NCBI GenBank assembly: GCA_964397015.1
Contig: CAYNHL010000003.1
Location: 1 to 64,000 of the forward strand
Direction of reading: 5' to 3'
Length of the DNA: 64,000 nucleotides
Source: MADRE2 sp964397015
Lineage (GTDB): Bacteria > Desulfobacterota > Desulfobacteria > Desulfobacterales > Desulfobacteraceae
The translations under genes were made by a program, and so were the position numbers. Below the pieces are notes generated by a model. That model saw only the letters and a list, made by a program, of their open reading frames with translations, had not been told where the DNA came from and did no database searches. This document shows, piece after piece, positions 45,996 to 54,383 of the stretch (its first letter is position 1; each line of letters begins with the position of its first letter).

Positions 45996-46910
45996 ATGAC
46001 GACCATTTTTATAACCGGCGCCTCCGGGTTTGTCGGCTCGTTCCTGGCTGAAAAACTGCTGACCCAGGGATACCGGGTCTGCGGATCAGGTACTTCTGAC
46101 CGCCATTCTTTGAGTGAAATCCATGATCGTTTTGTTTGGCTGCAGGCTGATACAACAAAACCGGGTTTATGGCAGGAAGAGGTCGGTAATGCCGATGCCG
46201 TTATCAACCTGGCCGGACGTTCCATTTTTGCTTATTGGACCGGGGCCCGAAAAAAACAGATTTACGATTCGCGCATCCTTACCACCCGTCACCTGGTCGA
46301 GGCAATGAAACCGGGAACAGTCCTGCTGTCAACATCTGCCGCCGGTATTTACGGCAACGCCGGCGAAACAGAACTGGTCGAACAGGCCGATCCGGGAAAT
46401 GATTTTCTGGCCAGGGTGTGCATTGACTGGGAACAGGAGGCTTTTGAGGCCCTGGAAAAAAATGTGCGGGTTGCGGTTATGCGGTTCGGGGTGGTACTTG
46501 GAAGAGGAGGAGCGTTGTCAAAAATGCTGCCGGCATTCAAATGGATGATGGGCGGTCCCTTAGGTTCCGGCATGCAGTGGTTCCCCTGGATCCATGTACA
46601 GGATCTTTACCGGGCTGCAGTATATCTGATGGAACACGATTCTTTGTCCGGTGCATTCAATTTTGTATCACCAGGCAATGTGCGATATAAAACCTTTGCC
46701 CGGGCCCTGGGAAAAACTGTTCACCGGCCGGCCTTCATGAAAGTTCCTGCCCTGGCTGTAAAGGTGTTCATGGGAGAAATGGGAGCCTCTTTTCTGAACA
46801 GCCAGAAGGCCGTTCCTGAAAAGCTTCTGGCTGAAGGGTTTACATTCGATTTTCCTGACCTTTCTGCGGCGCTGGAAAATATTTTAAACCGGCAGGATAC
46901 TATGAAATAG
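45996..46910 (+). CDS. TIGR01777-type NAD(P)-binding epimerase (YfcH/SDR39U1-like)
   Basis: 304-residue extended short-chain dehydrogenase of the TIGR01777 group. The Rossmann motif is GASGFVGSFLAEKLL, and the usual family landmarks follow: VINLAGRSIF, STSAAGIYG, MRFGVVLGRGGALSKMLPAFK, GSGMQWFPWIHVQDL and GAFNFVSPGNV. The physiological reaction of the family is not known. It follows the HDOD gene by 48 bases on the same strand; the coupling may be incidental. Confidence 0.88.
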   Translation: MTTIFITGASGFVGSFLAEKLLTQGYRVCGSGTSDRHSLSEIHDRFVWLQADTTKPGLWQEEVGNADAVINLAGRSIFAYWTGARKKQIYDSRILTTRHLVEAMKPGTVLLSTSAAGIYGNAGETELVEQADPGNDFLARVCIDWEQEAFEALEKNVRVAVMRFGVVLGRGGALSKMLPAFKWMMGGPLGSGMQWFPWIHVQDLYRAAVYLMEHDSLSGAFNFVSPGNVRYKTFARALGKTVHRPAFMKVPALAVKVFMGEMGASFLNSQKAVPEKLLAEGFTFDFPDLSAALENILNRQDTMK

Positions 46911-46933
46911 GGGCTTGTATTTCAGGGTGGTTA

Positions 46934-46949
46934 TGGTATAAAATTTGCT
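46934..46949 (+). promoter_or_regulatory. Possible sigma-54 promoter before the ferritin-like gene
   Basis: TGGTATAAAATTTGCT keeps GG-N10-GC and a perfect -12 TTGCT, but the -24 lacks CAC. It lies about 100 bases before the start at 47047. Confidence 0.35.
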
Positions 46950-46957
46950 TTTATATA

Positions 46958-47005
46958 ACTTTCGGAGTTGGTGAGTTAAATGGGGTCAGGTTTGCATTAT
47001 TGCGT
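46958..47005. repeat. Dispersed REP-like element, copy 1
   Basis: A small hairpin (AACT-TTCGG-AGTT) is followed by TGGTGAGTTAA, GGGGTCAGG and TTGCATT. The same order of blocks recurs at 59578-59640. Blocks of this kind accompany REP-type elements mobilised by IS200-like transposases in related genomes, as far as I recall; no transposase is present here. Confidence 0.5.
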
Positions 47006-47046
47006 TTTTGACCCTGTGAATATTATTTTATGGAGGTAAACAGAAA

Positions 47047-47508
47047 ATGAATTTTGCATCAGTGGACGATATACTGCAGTTTGCAATTGACAGGGAAAAA
47101 GAAGCCGTAGCGTTTTATAAAGAGCTCAGTGAAAACGAAACATTTTCAGCTGCAAAGGAAACCTTTCTCAACTTTGCCGCTGAGGAACAGAAACACGTGG
47201 ACCTGGTCTCTGATATCAAAGGCAACAAAGACAAAATTGAATCCTATGAATTCAAAAAGATAACAGACCTTAAAATCAGTGATTATCTTGTTGAAAAACA
47301 ATATGCACCCAACATGATCATGCCCGATATTCTGCGGATCGCAATGAAACGGGAAGAAAAAGCGGTCAATCTTTATAACGAGCTGGCCGGACAGACCAGT
47401 GATCCCCAGGTTGAAAAGGTTTTCAGGATGCTGGCCCAGGAGGAAGCAAAACATAAACTGGCCCTTGAGTCCATGTATGATGATTACCTTGCCGATAATG
47501 AGGGTTAA
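47047..47508 (+). CDS. Ferritin-like di-iron (rubrerythrin-type, no rubredoxin) protein
   Basis: 153-residue four-helix-bundle protein. The di-iron ligands are visible as two Glu/ExxH sets: REKEAVAFYKEL with EEQKHVDL, and REEKAVNLYNEL with EEAKHKLA. Unlike rubrerythrin it has no C-terminal rubredoxin domain. Likely role: peroxide removal or iron handling in the cytoplasm. GGAGG lies eight bases before the ATG. It has its own terminator and a possible -24/-12 site. Confidence 0.88.
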   Translation: MNFASVDDILQFAIDREKEAVAFYKELSENETFSAAKETFLNFAAEEQKHVDLVSDIKGNKDKIESYEFKKITDLKISDYLVEKQYAPNMIMPDILRIAMKREEKAVNLYNELAGQTSDPQVEKVFRMLAQEEAKHKLALESMYDDYLADNEG

Positions 47509-47525
47509 ACTCCAGCCCTGCAGCC

Positions 47526-47577
47526 GCCGGCCGGTAATACAGCTTTATTAGGTTTTACCGGCCGGCTGTGTTTTTTT
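47526..47577 (+). terminator. Rho-independent terminator after the ferritin-like gene
   Basis: Twelve-base perfect arms (GCCGGCCGGTAA at 47526-47537 and its complement at 47555-47566), a 17-base loop, then seven Ts at 47571-47577. Confidence 0.85.
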
Positions 47578-47606
47578 AAAAATACAGGTGTCACAAGGAA
47601 AACAGT

Positions 47607-48242
47607 ATGGATTTTCAAGCAGTCATAAAGTCCAGGCGGGCAATCGGTTTCTTTGACGAAACCCGGCCTGTGTCAGACGAATTGATTAAAAGGATGATCA
47701 ACCTGGCGGCAATGACACCGTCATCGTTCAATCTCCAGCCCTGGAACTTAGTGGTGCTGACCGACAAAGAAGACAAACTGCGTCTCCAGGCCTGCGCCAT
47801 GAACCAACCCAGGGTAAGCCAGGCACCGGTTACCATGATTGTTCTTGCCGACCGCGATGGATATCTTTCCACATCATCCACCGTGGAAAGGGTTTTCAAG
47901 GAGAATATCAAGGCCGGGATAATGACCCCGGATCAGCGCGACTGGTTTGAAAAGGCCCGTAACAATCTGTATGGAAAAAGTGAACAGTCTGTCCAGGCAT
48001 TTGCCTGCAAGAATGCCGGGTTTTTTGCCATGGCGTTGATGCTGTCCGCCAAGGCCCTGGGCCTTGATACCCATCCCATGGACGGATTTGATCACGAAGC
48101 GGTTGTCAGGGAATTCAACATTCCCGAAAATTATTATATACCGCTTCTTATTTCCGTGGGCTATGCCGACAGGCAGCACGACCTGCCGGCGCCAAAATGG
48201 CGCAAGAGCGTCGAGGATATCGTTGTTTCCTTTGACCGCTGA
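47607..48242 (+). CDS. Nitroreductase family protein
   Basis: 211-residue FMN-dependent nitroreductase-fold enzyme. It begins with the cofactor segment MDFQAVIKSRRAIGFFD, followed by MTPSSFNLQPWN (FMN contact), MALMLSAKALGLDTHPMDGFD and LLISVGYAD. NAD(P)H-dependent reduction of quinones or nitro compounds is typical; the natural substrate is unknown. AAGGAAAAC precedes the ATG. It is 16 bases upstream of the acyl-CoA synthetase genes on the same strand. Confidence 0.9.
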   Translation: MDFQAVIKSRRAIGFFDETRPVSDELIKRMINLAAMTPSSFNLQPWNLVVLTDKEDKLRLQACAMNQPRVSQAPVTMIVLADRDGYLSTSSTVERVFKENIKAGIMTPDQRDWFEKARNNLYGKSEQSVQAFACKNAGFFAMALMLSAKALGLDTHPMDGFDHEAVVREFNIPENYYIPLLISVGYADRQHDLPAPKWRKSVEDIVVSFDR

Positions 48243-48258
48243 TCTTCCTGGCCGGCCT

Positions 48259-49626
48259 ATGGACTTAAGCCCGCTTTTCAGGCCGTCGACCCTGGCGGTT
48301 GTCGGGGTGTCCACAACACAAGGCACCCATCCGGCCAACGTGATTTACACCAAAAACCATCTCAGGTATCCGGCCGCCGTTTTTCCTGTAAATCCCAAGG
48401 GCGGCACCCTGTCACGTGAGCCTGTATATGAAAGCATCGGCGATATCCCCGTTCCGGTGGATCTTGCGGTTATTGCAGTCAGGGCCCGTTATGTCCCTGA
48501 TGTGGTCGAACAGTGTATCAAAAAAGGTGTTCGCGGGGCTGTGATCGTTTCAGGGGGTTTTGCCGAAACCGGTGATAAAAAATTGCAGGACAGGATCACG
48601 GCCATTGCCGCGGAGGCGGATTTTCCTTTTATAGGCCCCAACTGCCTGGGCATTTTTTCCCCAGGCTGTGTGGATACCTTTTTCCTGCCCGGGGAGCGTA
48701 TCATTCACCCTGGAAAAGGCAATGTAGCTTTTGTCTCCCAGAGCGGAGGCGTATTGATCGACCAGCTTGTCAAGTTCGCCGGCCAGGGCATAGGGGTGTC
48801 GACCGCCGTGAGTATCGGCAACAAGGCCATGATCCAGGAAACCAGTCTGCTGCAATGGTTTGCCTCCGACCCTGAAACCGCGGTGATAGCTTTTTATATA
48901 GAAGGTTTTGGAAAAGATGAGGGCCGGCAGTTTGTAAGGGTGGCCGAAGCCTGTAACAAACCGGTTATAGTACTCAAAGCCGGGAAAAGCACAAAAGGAG
49001 TTGCGGCCGTCTCAAGCCACACCGCATCCCTGGCAGGAGACTACAAGGTTTTTTCAGATATCATGAGACAGCATTGTGTGGCCGAAGCCCTGAATGAATT
49101 TGAGCTGACCTCTTTTGCAGAGGCGTTGAGCTGTTACCCCGAAGGCGGAAGCGGCAATATCGGGATCATTACCTTGAGTGGCGGGCACGGGGTGCTTGCG
49201 GCCGATGCCTGCATCAGCCATGACCTGGCATTGCCGGCATTGTCCGCGGCTACCGTCACGGCGATTCACAGTCGATTGAGCGACGGAATAAAGGACATCG
49301 CCTCTCTTGACAATCCCATCGACCTGACAGGCAGCGTAACGGACAGGGACCTGGTTACAGCGGCCAGGCACCTGTCAAGAGATGACAGGATCGACTGCAT
49401 CATGGCACTGCTGCTGCCTTATTCCCCGGGAGTGTCGGCCGATATCGGCGCCAAATTGTCACGGGTGTTTCAAGACGAGGGAAAACCGATGATTGCCTAT
49501 GTTCCCAATGAAGATAAATATTCCATTATTATCGAGGGGTTTGAGCTCAACAACATTCCCGTGGCCTCTTCGGTGGAAGGGGCGGTCCTGATGGCAAAAG
49601 CATTGAAGCGGTGCCGGCCATGGTAG
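48259..49626 (+). CDS. ADP-forming acetate/acyl-CoA synthetase, alpha-type subunit
   Basis: 455 residues of the NDP-forming acyl-CoA synthetase alpha family: CoA-binding Rossmann domain (SPLFRPSTLAVVGVST), then two succinyl-CoA-synthetase-like lobes with PNCLGIFSP, VAFVSQSGGVLIDQL, KAGKSTKGVAAVSSHTASLAG (the phospho-His segment, SSHTAS) and LSGGHGVLAAD. With the next gene it would interconvert an acyl-CoA and acid with ADP/ATP, conserving energy. The ATG at 48259 begins at the family N-terminus; a 65-residue upstream frame overlaps the nitroreductase. Confidence 0.9.
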   Translation: MDLSPLFRPSTLAVVGVSTTQGTHPANVIYTKNHLRYPAAVFPVNPKGGTLSREPVYESIGDIPVPVDLAVIAVRARYVPDVVEQCIKKGVRGAVIVSGGFAETGDKKLQDRITAIAAEADFPFIGPNCLGIFSPGCVDTFFLPGERIIHPGKGNVAFVSQSGGVLIDQLVKFAGQGIGVSTAVSIGNKAMIQETSLLQWFASDPETAVIAFYIEGFGKDEGRQFVRVAEACNKPVIVLKAGKSTKGVAAVSSHTASLAGDYKVFSDIMRQHCVAEALNEFELTSFAEALSCYPEGGSGNIGIITLSGGHGVLAADACISHDLALPALSAATVTAIHSRLSDGIKDIASLDNPIDLTGSVTDRDLVTAARHLSRDDRIDCIMALLLPYSPGVSADIGAKLSRVFQDEGKPMIAYVPNEDKYSIIIEGFELNNIPVASSVEGAVLMAKALKRCRPW

Positions 49627-50366
49627 ATTCAAAGCCTCATAAAACAAAAGACCTGGAGAAAAAGGGTCGCTCGATCCTGAATGGGGCACGGGATACCGGA
49701 TGGGTTCTCGAGCCTGATGCCAAGGCTCTCATGGAGTTGTACGGGCTCGATATCCCACGGTTTTACCTCGGAGACTCGTTGAAGGGTGCAAAACTTTTCC
49801 TCAAACAGGCAGACGGACCTGTGGCGGCCAAGTGTGTATCACCGGATATCCTTCACAAGACCGAGCATGGAGCAGTTGTCACGAACATCCGGACCGGGGC
49901 GCAGCTCGAGGCTGCAGTGAAAAAGTTCAGGCGGCTTCCGGGGTACCGGCAGGTGCTGGTGGAGACCATGATCCAGGGGGTGGAACTGCTGGTGGGCGCA
50001 AAGATCGATTACCAGTTTGGACCGGTGGTCGTGATGGGGATCGGCGGGATCAACGTGGAGATATACCAGGACACGGCCATCAGGATGGCACCGCTGGTAC
50101 CTGCAGACATAAGATCCATGGTGGATGCCCTGAAGGGAAAAAAGATCCTTCAGGGTTACCGGGGCAGGCCAGGCGTTGATATGGACGCTGTTATCGAAAT
50201 GGGAGTCAGGTTTTCATCCCTGGTATGCGGCATGAAAGAGATGATCGAATCCATTGACCTGAATCCGGTAATCTGCACTCCCGATAGCTGTGTCATTGCC
50301 GATGCAAGAATTGTTTTAAATCGGGATTATATTGAACACAAAGATACAGGGCCTGATTCCCTGTAG
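49620..50366 (+). CDS. ADP-forming acetate/acyl-CoA synthetase, beta-type (ATP-grasp) subunit
   Basis: 248-residue ATP-grasp subunit: VLEPDAKALMELYGLDIPRF, AAKCVSPDILHKTEHGAVVTNI, VETMIQGVELLVGAKIDYQFGPVVVMGIGG and a final Mg/phosphate segment IDLNPVI. It completes the synthetase with the gene before it, which it overlaps by seven bases. The ATG at 49620 is preferred to the GTG at 49611. Many organisms fuse the two subunits into one chain; here they are separate. Confidence 0.9.
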   Translation: MVDSKPHKTKDLEKKGRSILNGARDTGWVLEPDAKALMELYGLDIPRFYLGDSLKGAKLFLKQADGPVAAKCVSPDILHKTEHGAVVTNIRTGAQLEAAVKKFRRLPGYRQVLVETMIQGVELLVGAKIDYQFGPVVVMGIGGINVEIYQDTAIRMAPLVPADIRSMVDALKGKKILQGYRGRPGVDMDAVIEMGVRFSSLVCGMKEMIESIDLNPVICTPDSCVIADARIVLNRDYIEHKDTGPDSL

Positions 50367-50372
50367 CAGTAT

Positions 50373-50392
50373 ATGATACATTGTTGTATCAT
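50373..50392. terminator. Palindrome between convergent genes
   Basis: Perfect eight-base arms ATGATACA and TGTATCAT around TTGT, in the 61-base gap between the convergent synthetase and isocitrate dehydrogenase genes. No T-run, so it is a stem-loop or operator rather than a classical terminator. Confidence 0.35.
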
Positions 50393-50427
50393 GAGACAGG
50401 TGACCCGCTTGGCCGGGTATCGTGATT

Positions 50428-51660
50428 TTAATTTTGTATCTGCGTCATTTCACTGTTTATCGCTTCAGCGAACTCAGAACATTTCAGGGTTTTAGCACCC
50501 TCCATCTGGCGTGCCAGGTCATATGTGACCTTTTTACCGGTAATGGTGGTCTCCATGGCACGGCGGATGAGATCGGCCGCTTCTTTCCATCCCATATAAT
50601 CAAGCATCATGGCTCCTGACAGGATCAGGGATCCGGGATTGACCTTGTCCTGGCCGGCATATTTAGGCGCAGTGCCGTGGGTGGCTTCGAATACGGCACA
50701 GTCCTCTCCGATATTGGCACCCGGCGCCAGCCCCAGGCCGCCGACCATGGCTGCCAGCAGATCGGAAATATAGTCTCCGTTCAAATTTGGCGCGGCAATT
50801 ACGTCATATTCCTCAGGCCTGAGCAGAACCTGCTGAAGCATGTTGTCGGCAATCCTGTCCTTTAGCATGACCATATTTTCCGGGCACCGGCCGTTAAACT
50901 CTTCAAACACCCTGCTTTCAAAAATCACTGAATCGGAAAATTCTTCAAGCGCCAGTTCATACCCCCATTTTAAGAATGCGCCTTCAGTGAATTTCATGAT
51001 ATTGCCCTTGTGCATCATGGTAACGCTGCTGCAGTTATTGTTCAGGGCATACTGTATGGCTTTTCTTACCAGGCGTTTGGTATTTTTTTCGCTGATGGCC
51101 TTGATGCCGATACCCGTAGTGTCCTTTTCAAGAAATACACCTGTGAGGGAGGATATAAAGTCAACAGCCTTTGCGGCATCGCCGGAGCCTGCTTCAAATT
51201 CGATTCCCTGGTAGATATCCTCGGTGTTTTCCCTGAAAATCACCATATCTATTTTTTCCGGGTTTTTCAGAACGCTGGTCACCCCTTTTATATATCGTAC
51301 AGGCCTGATGCAGGAAAAAAGATCCAGGCGCTGGCGTATGGCCACGTTCAGGCTTCTCATCCCATGGCCCACTGGAGTTGTCAACGGTCCCTTGATCGCG
51401 ATCCGGTTTTCCTTTATCTGTTCAATGGTTGAATCCGGCAGCCATTGACCGGTCTGTTCAAATGATTTTTCCCCTGCCAAGACTTCTTTGAACTGGATGG
51501 CGCGTTCATTTTTATATGCTGTTTTCACCGCGCAATCTATGACCATGCGGGTGGCATACCAGATGTCCGGGCCGGTTCCGTCTCCCGGAATACAGCAGAC
51601 AACAGGGTTATCGTTTACCTGGTGAATGCCGCCGGCCGATGGTTGAATATCTTTGTTCAT
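50428..51660 (-). CDS. icd: Isocitrate dehydrogenase (NADP-type family)
   Basis: 410 residues of the isocitrate/isopropylmalate dehydrogenase family: [32 protein letters not shown] (substrate Ser/Asn/Arg), [25 protein letters not shown] and the nucleotide segment [28 protein letters not shown]. It oxidises isocitrate to 2-oxoglutarate in the TCA cycle. The ATG at 51660 has GGGAG nine bases before it; a frame running to 51909 lies over the upstream gene. Last gene of a redox/TCA operon. Confidence 0.94.
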   Translation of the reverse strand: MNKDIQPSAGGIHQVNDNPVVCCIPGDGTGPDIWYATRMVIDCAVKTAYKNERAIQFKEVLAGEKSFEQTGQWLPDSTIEQIKENRIAIKGPLTTPVGHGMRSLNVAIRQRLDLFSCIRPVRYIKGVTSVLKNPEKIDMVIFRENTEDIYQGIEFEAGSGDAAKAVDFISSLTGVFLEKDTTGIGIKAISEKNTKRLVRKAIQYALNNNCSSVTMMHKGNIMKFTEGAFLKWGYELALEEFSDSVIFESRVFEEFNGRCPENMVMLKDRIADNMLQQVLLRPEEYDVIAAPNLNGDYISDLLAAMVGGLGLAPGANIGEDCAVFEATHGTAPKYAGQDKVNPGSLILSGAMMLDYMGWKEAADLIRRAMETTITGKKVTYDLARQMEGAKTLKCSEFAEAINSEMTQIQN

Positions 51661-51683
51661 CTTAAGTTCTCCCGGGTTGATGG

Positions 51684-52307
51684 TTAGTCTTTGAATACCA
51701 GTTTGCCGCCGATATAGCCCGCCACACCTGCCGATGCGACCATTACCAGGCTGATGAGGATGAAAAGCCATCCCCTGGCAGTAAGCAGCACTTCGGGATC
51801 TGCGATGTACCAGACAAGCAGGATAAGGCAAGAAATCGTGGTGACGGCTGCTGCGGCAATTTTCAGTTTGAACATGACTGTCATGGCGCTGCGGTATTTT
51901 TTCTTCCATTCGATTGTGCCGGAAAACAGCACAAAGGGCATTGCCAGGGCCACGAACACCAGGTTTACAACCCCAACTTTAGTGAAAAATGGCATGTCCA
52001 GGATCCAGGATACAAGGAAAACAAGGAAAGCCACCGGCAAAACTCCGTTGGGAAAATGAACCGATACCGGGTGAGCATGGTGCCTTACCATCAGGTCGGT
52101 AACACGGTCCATCCCGGATGCCGGTGCCGTTTGCTTTTCAGGCGTTTTCCCCGGCGGTTTCCCGGTTGCCCGGGATTTTTTTTCAGGTATGTCAGCAGGG
52201 TCGATCTCAATAAATTTTGAAGCAGGGACTCCGCAGACAGGACATTTATCCGGGGGTGACGATCCTTTGTGTATATACTTGCATACCGTGCATTGCCATG
52301 TTTTCAT
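51684..52307 (-). CDS. Rubredoxin-domain membrane protein (DUF2231-like)
   Basis: 207 residues. A rubredoxin-type iron/zinc knuckle ([10 protein letters not shown] to CPVCG, residues 6-29) is joined by a Pro/Lys-rich linker to a membrane domain with four hydrophobic spans (about residues 85-105, 110-130, 145-165, 178-200), resembling DUF2231, including the HPVSVHFP segment. Such fusions probably pass electrons between a soluble donor and the membrane. It lies between icd and gltA, 23 and 15 bases from them, so it is co-expressed with TCA enzymes. Confidence 0.83.
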   Translation of the reverse strand: MKTWQCTVCKYIHKGSSPPDKCPVCGVPASKFIEIDPADIPEKKSRATGKPPGKTPEKQTAPASGMDRVTDLMVRHHAHPVSVHFPNGVLPVAFLVFLVSWILDMPFFTKVGVVNLVFVALAMPFVLFSGTIEWKKKYRSAMTVMFKLKIAAAAVTTISCLILLVWYIADPEVLLTARGWLFILISLVMVASAGVAGYIGGKLVFKD

Positions 52308-52322
52308 TTTGTTATCAATCCT

Positions 52323-53516
52323 TTATCGTTTGTCAATAGGGGTGAATGTACAGTTTTCAGGGCCGCAGTAATCTCCGACATAGGCGGCACCGGGCCGATA
52401 GAGCAGTGGCTTTGGTGCGGCTGTGGCATGTTGTTCCTCGATGACATGGGCGGTCCAGCCTGCCATGCGGGACAGGGCAAAGACAGGGGTGAACAGGTCC
52501 ATGGGAATATTCATGGTATAAAACAAAGAAGCGGAATAAAAATCCACGTTCACGAAAATATCTTTTTTCTTGTGAGCCTTGAAGGCGGCTTTGGCTTTTG
52601 TTTCCAGAGTACGTGACAATTCATGCCATTGCGGCTGCCCTGTTTTTTCGCCCTGGATACGGCTCATGGGTTCCAGGATGACGGCACGGGGGTCATCGGT
52701 CTGGTAGACAGCATGGCCGAGTCCCATGATCAATTCCCCTTTTTCCAGTACACTGGAAATATAGGTGTCAATATTGTCAGGAGTACCGATGTTTTTGAGC
52801 ATTTCCATGACCCTGACATTGGCGCCCCCGTGCAGTTCCCCGGACAAAGACCCTATGGCCGCTGAAACGGCGGCATAAATATGGGCCCGGGTTGAGGCAA
52901 CCTGGCGGGCGGTAAAGGTTGAAGCGTTGAATGAATGCTCGGCATGCAGTACCAGGCTGGTATCAAAAAACTTTGCCGTTTCCGGGTCCGGGCGGGTGCC
53001 GGTCATCATGTACAGAAAATTGGCGGCATGGTCCAGATCCGGGTCGGGCACAACCGGCTTTTCCTGCCGGCGCGCCCGCTCAAAGGCTGCTGTTATGACT
53101 GCTATACCGGAAATCAATGTCAGGGCATGTTCAATTGCTGCTTCAATTGATTTATCGGACAGTGGGCCTCCTGGTGCCGCCAGCATGGGAATGGCCGCCT
53201 GAAGCACATCCATGGGTGAGGTTCCTGACGGAAGGCGTTCTAAAAAAGAATAGATATGGTCCCGAATCACCCGTTTTTCAGAAAGCCTGGATTTAAACTC
53301 TGAAAGTTCATCCCGGCGGGGCATCCGTTCGTTGAGCAGCAGAAAACAAACCTCTTCAAAGGATGTTTCAGGCACCAGCTCATCGATGGAGAATCCCCGG
53401 TAAATGAGTTTTCCCTCTGCCCCAAGGACATTGGAGATCCGGGTGGAGGCAACTTCAATTCCCCGCAGTCCGGTGTTCAGGATGGGCGCACATTCGTCCA
53501 TAGTGTTTTCCGCCAT
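52323..53516 (-). CDS. gltA: Citrate synthase
   Basis: About 397 residues. Catalytic residues are visible: His in HAEHSFNAS, His in GLGHAVYQTDDPRA and Asp in NVDFYSASLFY; the N-terminal segment YRGFSIDEL is also typical. It condenses oxaloacetate and acetyl-CoA. The start is ambiguous: a 15-base imperfect tandem repeat (53488-53531) encodes ENTM twice and offers ATGs at 53516 and 53501; the TTG/GTG further up are less likely. Its pairing with icd fits a complete oxidiser using the TCA cycle. Confidence 0.93.
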   Translation of the reverse strand: MAENTMDECAPILNTGLRGIEVASTRISNVLGAEGKLIYRGFSIDELVPETSFEEVCFLLLNERMPRRDELSEFKSRLSEKRVIRDHIYSFLERLPSGTSPMDVLQAAIPMLAAPGGPLSDKSIEAAIEHALTLISGIAVITAAFERARRQEKPVVPDPDLDHAANFLYMMTGTRPDPETAKFFDTSLVLHAEHSFNASTFTARQVASTRAHIYAAVSAAIGSLSGELHGGANVRVMEMLKNIGTPDNIDTYISSVLEKGELIMGLGHAVYQTDDPRAVILEPMSRIQGEKTGQPQWHELSRTLETKAKAAFKAHKKKDIFVNVDFYSASLFYTMNIPMDLFTPVFALSRMAGWTAHVIEEQHATAAPKPLLYRPGAAYVGDYCGPENCTFTPIDKR

Positions 53517-53548
53517 AGTGTTTTTCACCAAAGTGTTCTTAAATTGGT

Positions 53549-53878
53549 TCAGACTATTTTTTCAACCGGCCGTCGTTCCGGGGTGTAGGCTGCTTCGCGT
53601 TTTTTCAGGTGAAGGTCCTTTGAGACATAAAGCCCGCAGTAACATGCACCGAATTCATCTAAATCTTCCTGACGGTATTCACAGGGGCATATGATGTCCC
53701 TGTCATGGTCGCGGTCTCCTGCAGCCAGGCGGCATGGACAGGCCATGTATCCGTACCGTTCCTTGTTTTTCATCAATGAATCGAGCAGTTCGAATACAAG
53801 GTCCTTGTCCTTGTTAAAATAAATTCCTTTGGCTTCATTGGTTTTTTTCAACATTTCATATAATTGTTCAAGTTTCAT
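53549..53878 (-). CDS. Ferredoxin-thioredoxin reductase catalytic-subunit-like protein
   Basis: 109 residues with the FTR catalytic-chain pattern: ACPCRLA, then DIICPCEYRQEDLDEFGACYCGLYV, giving the 4Fe-4S ligands plus the redox-active Cys pair. In FTR the cluster passes electrons from ferredoxin to a thioredoxin disulfide. The ATG overlaps the stop of the glutaredoxin-like gene by four bases, so the two form a thiol-redox pair; the partner is likely that protein. Confidence 0.92.
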   Translation of the reverse strand: MKLEQLYEMLKKTNEAKGIYFNKDKDLVFELLDSLMKNKERYGYMACPCRLAAGDRDHDRDIICPCEYRQEDLDEFGACYCGLYVSKDLHLKKREAAYTPERRPVEKIV

Positions 53879-54135
53879 TTTTTCGTATCCAATGCCGTCA
53901 TGATTTCGTTTTCCTTGAATCCAACTATTACCCGGTCTTCAATAATCAACGTCGGGAACGAGCACCTGTGATTCACTTCTTTTACCTTTTCTATGGCGGC
54001 TTTTCTTTCGTCACCTTCCAGAAGATCAACCTCTTCGTATTCAAAATCCACATCGTATTCTTCGAGCAGCCGCCGGGTGGATTTGCAATGGCTGCAGGTG
54101 CTTAAAGCATATAGTTTTACATGATGTTCAGTCAT
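53875..54135 (-). CDS. Glutaredoxin-like thiol-redox protein
   Basis: 86-residue thioredoxin-fold protein: active site CSHC in YALSTCSHCKSTRRLL, cis-Pro in CSFPTLII, and GFKENEI near the end. It is expected to be reduced by the FTR-like protein encoded in the overlapping next gene, giving a glutathione-independent route from ferredoxin to thiols. First gene of the operon leading to gltA and icd; GGAG precedes the ATG. Confidence 0.9.
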   Translation of the reverse strand: MTEHHVKLYALSTCSHCKSTRRLLEEYDVDFEYEEVDLLEGDERKAAIEKVKEVNHRCSFPTLIIEDRVIVGFKENEIMTALDTKK

Positions 54136-54265
54136 GGGGACTCCTTTATAGATTCTGTAATGTTGTCAGTCAATAATCAATCTGCTATAAAAATAATGCA
54201 TTTTTTATACCATATGTTCAATTCAAATGTAATACAAGATTTCAGGGTATGATTCAAAACAGATT

Positions 54266-54281
54266 TGGCCTGATTTTTGCT
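54266..54281 (+). promoter_or_regulatory. Sigma-54-like promoter before the FMN oxidase gene
   Basis: TGGCCTGATTTTTGCT has TGGC at -24, TTGCT at -12 and exact GG-N10-GC spacing, about 103 bases before the gene start in a 248-base divergent gap. Confidence 0.5.
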
Positions 54282-54383
54282 TTTGTAATAAAATTGGGCT
54301 TTTTGGAGTTGGTCGGATCATCATTAAGAGGGGCATCGCTCAAAGCCATTATGACATCTTTGAATTAAGGGAGGTTTTTTTCA

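Noticed and set aside
50428..51909. Long isocitrate dehydrogenase frame extending to 51909
   Set aside because: The extra 83 residues overlap the rubredoxin-membrane gene in another frame, and a strong ribosome site sits before the ATG at 51660.
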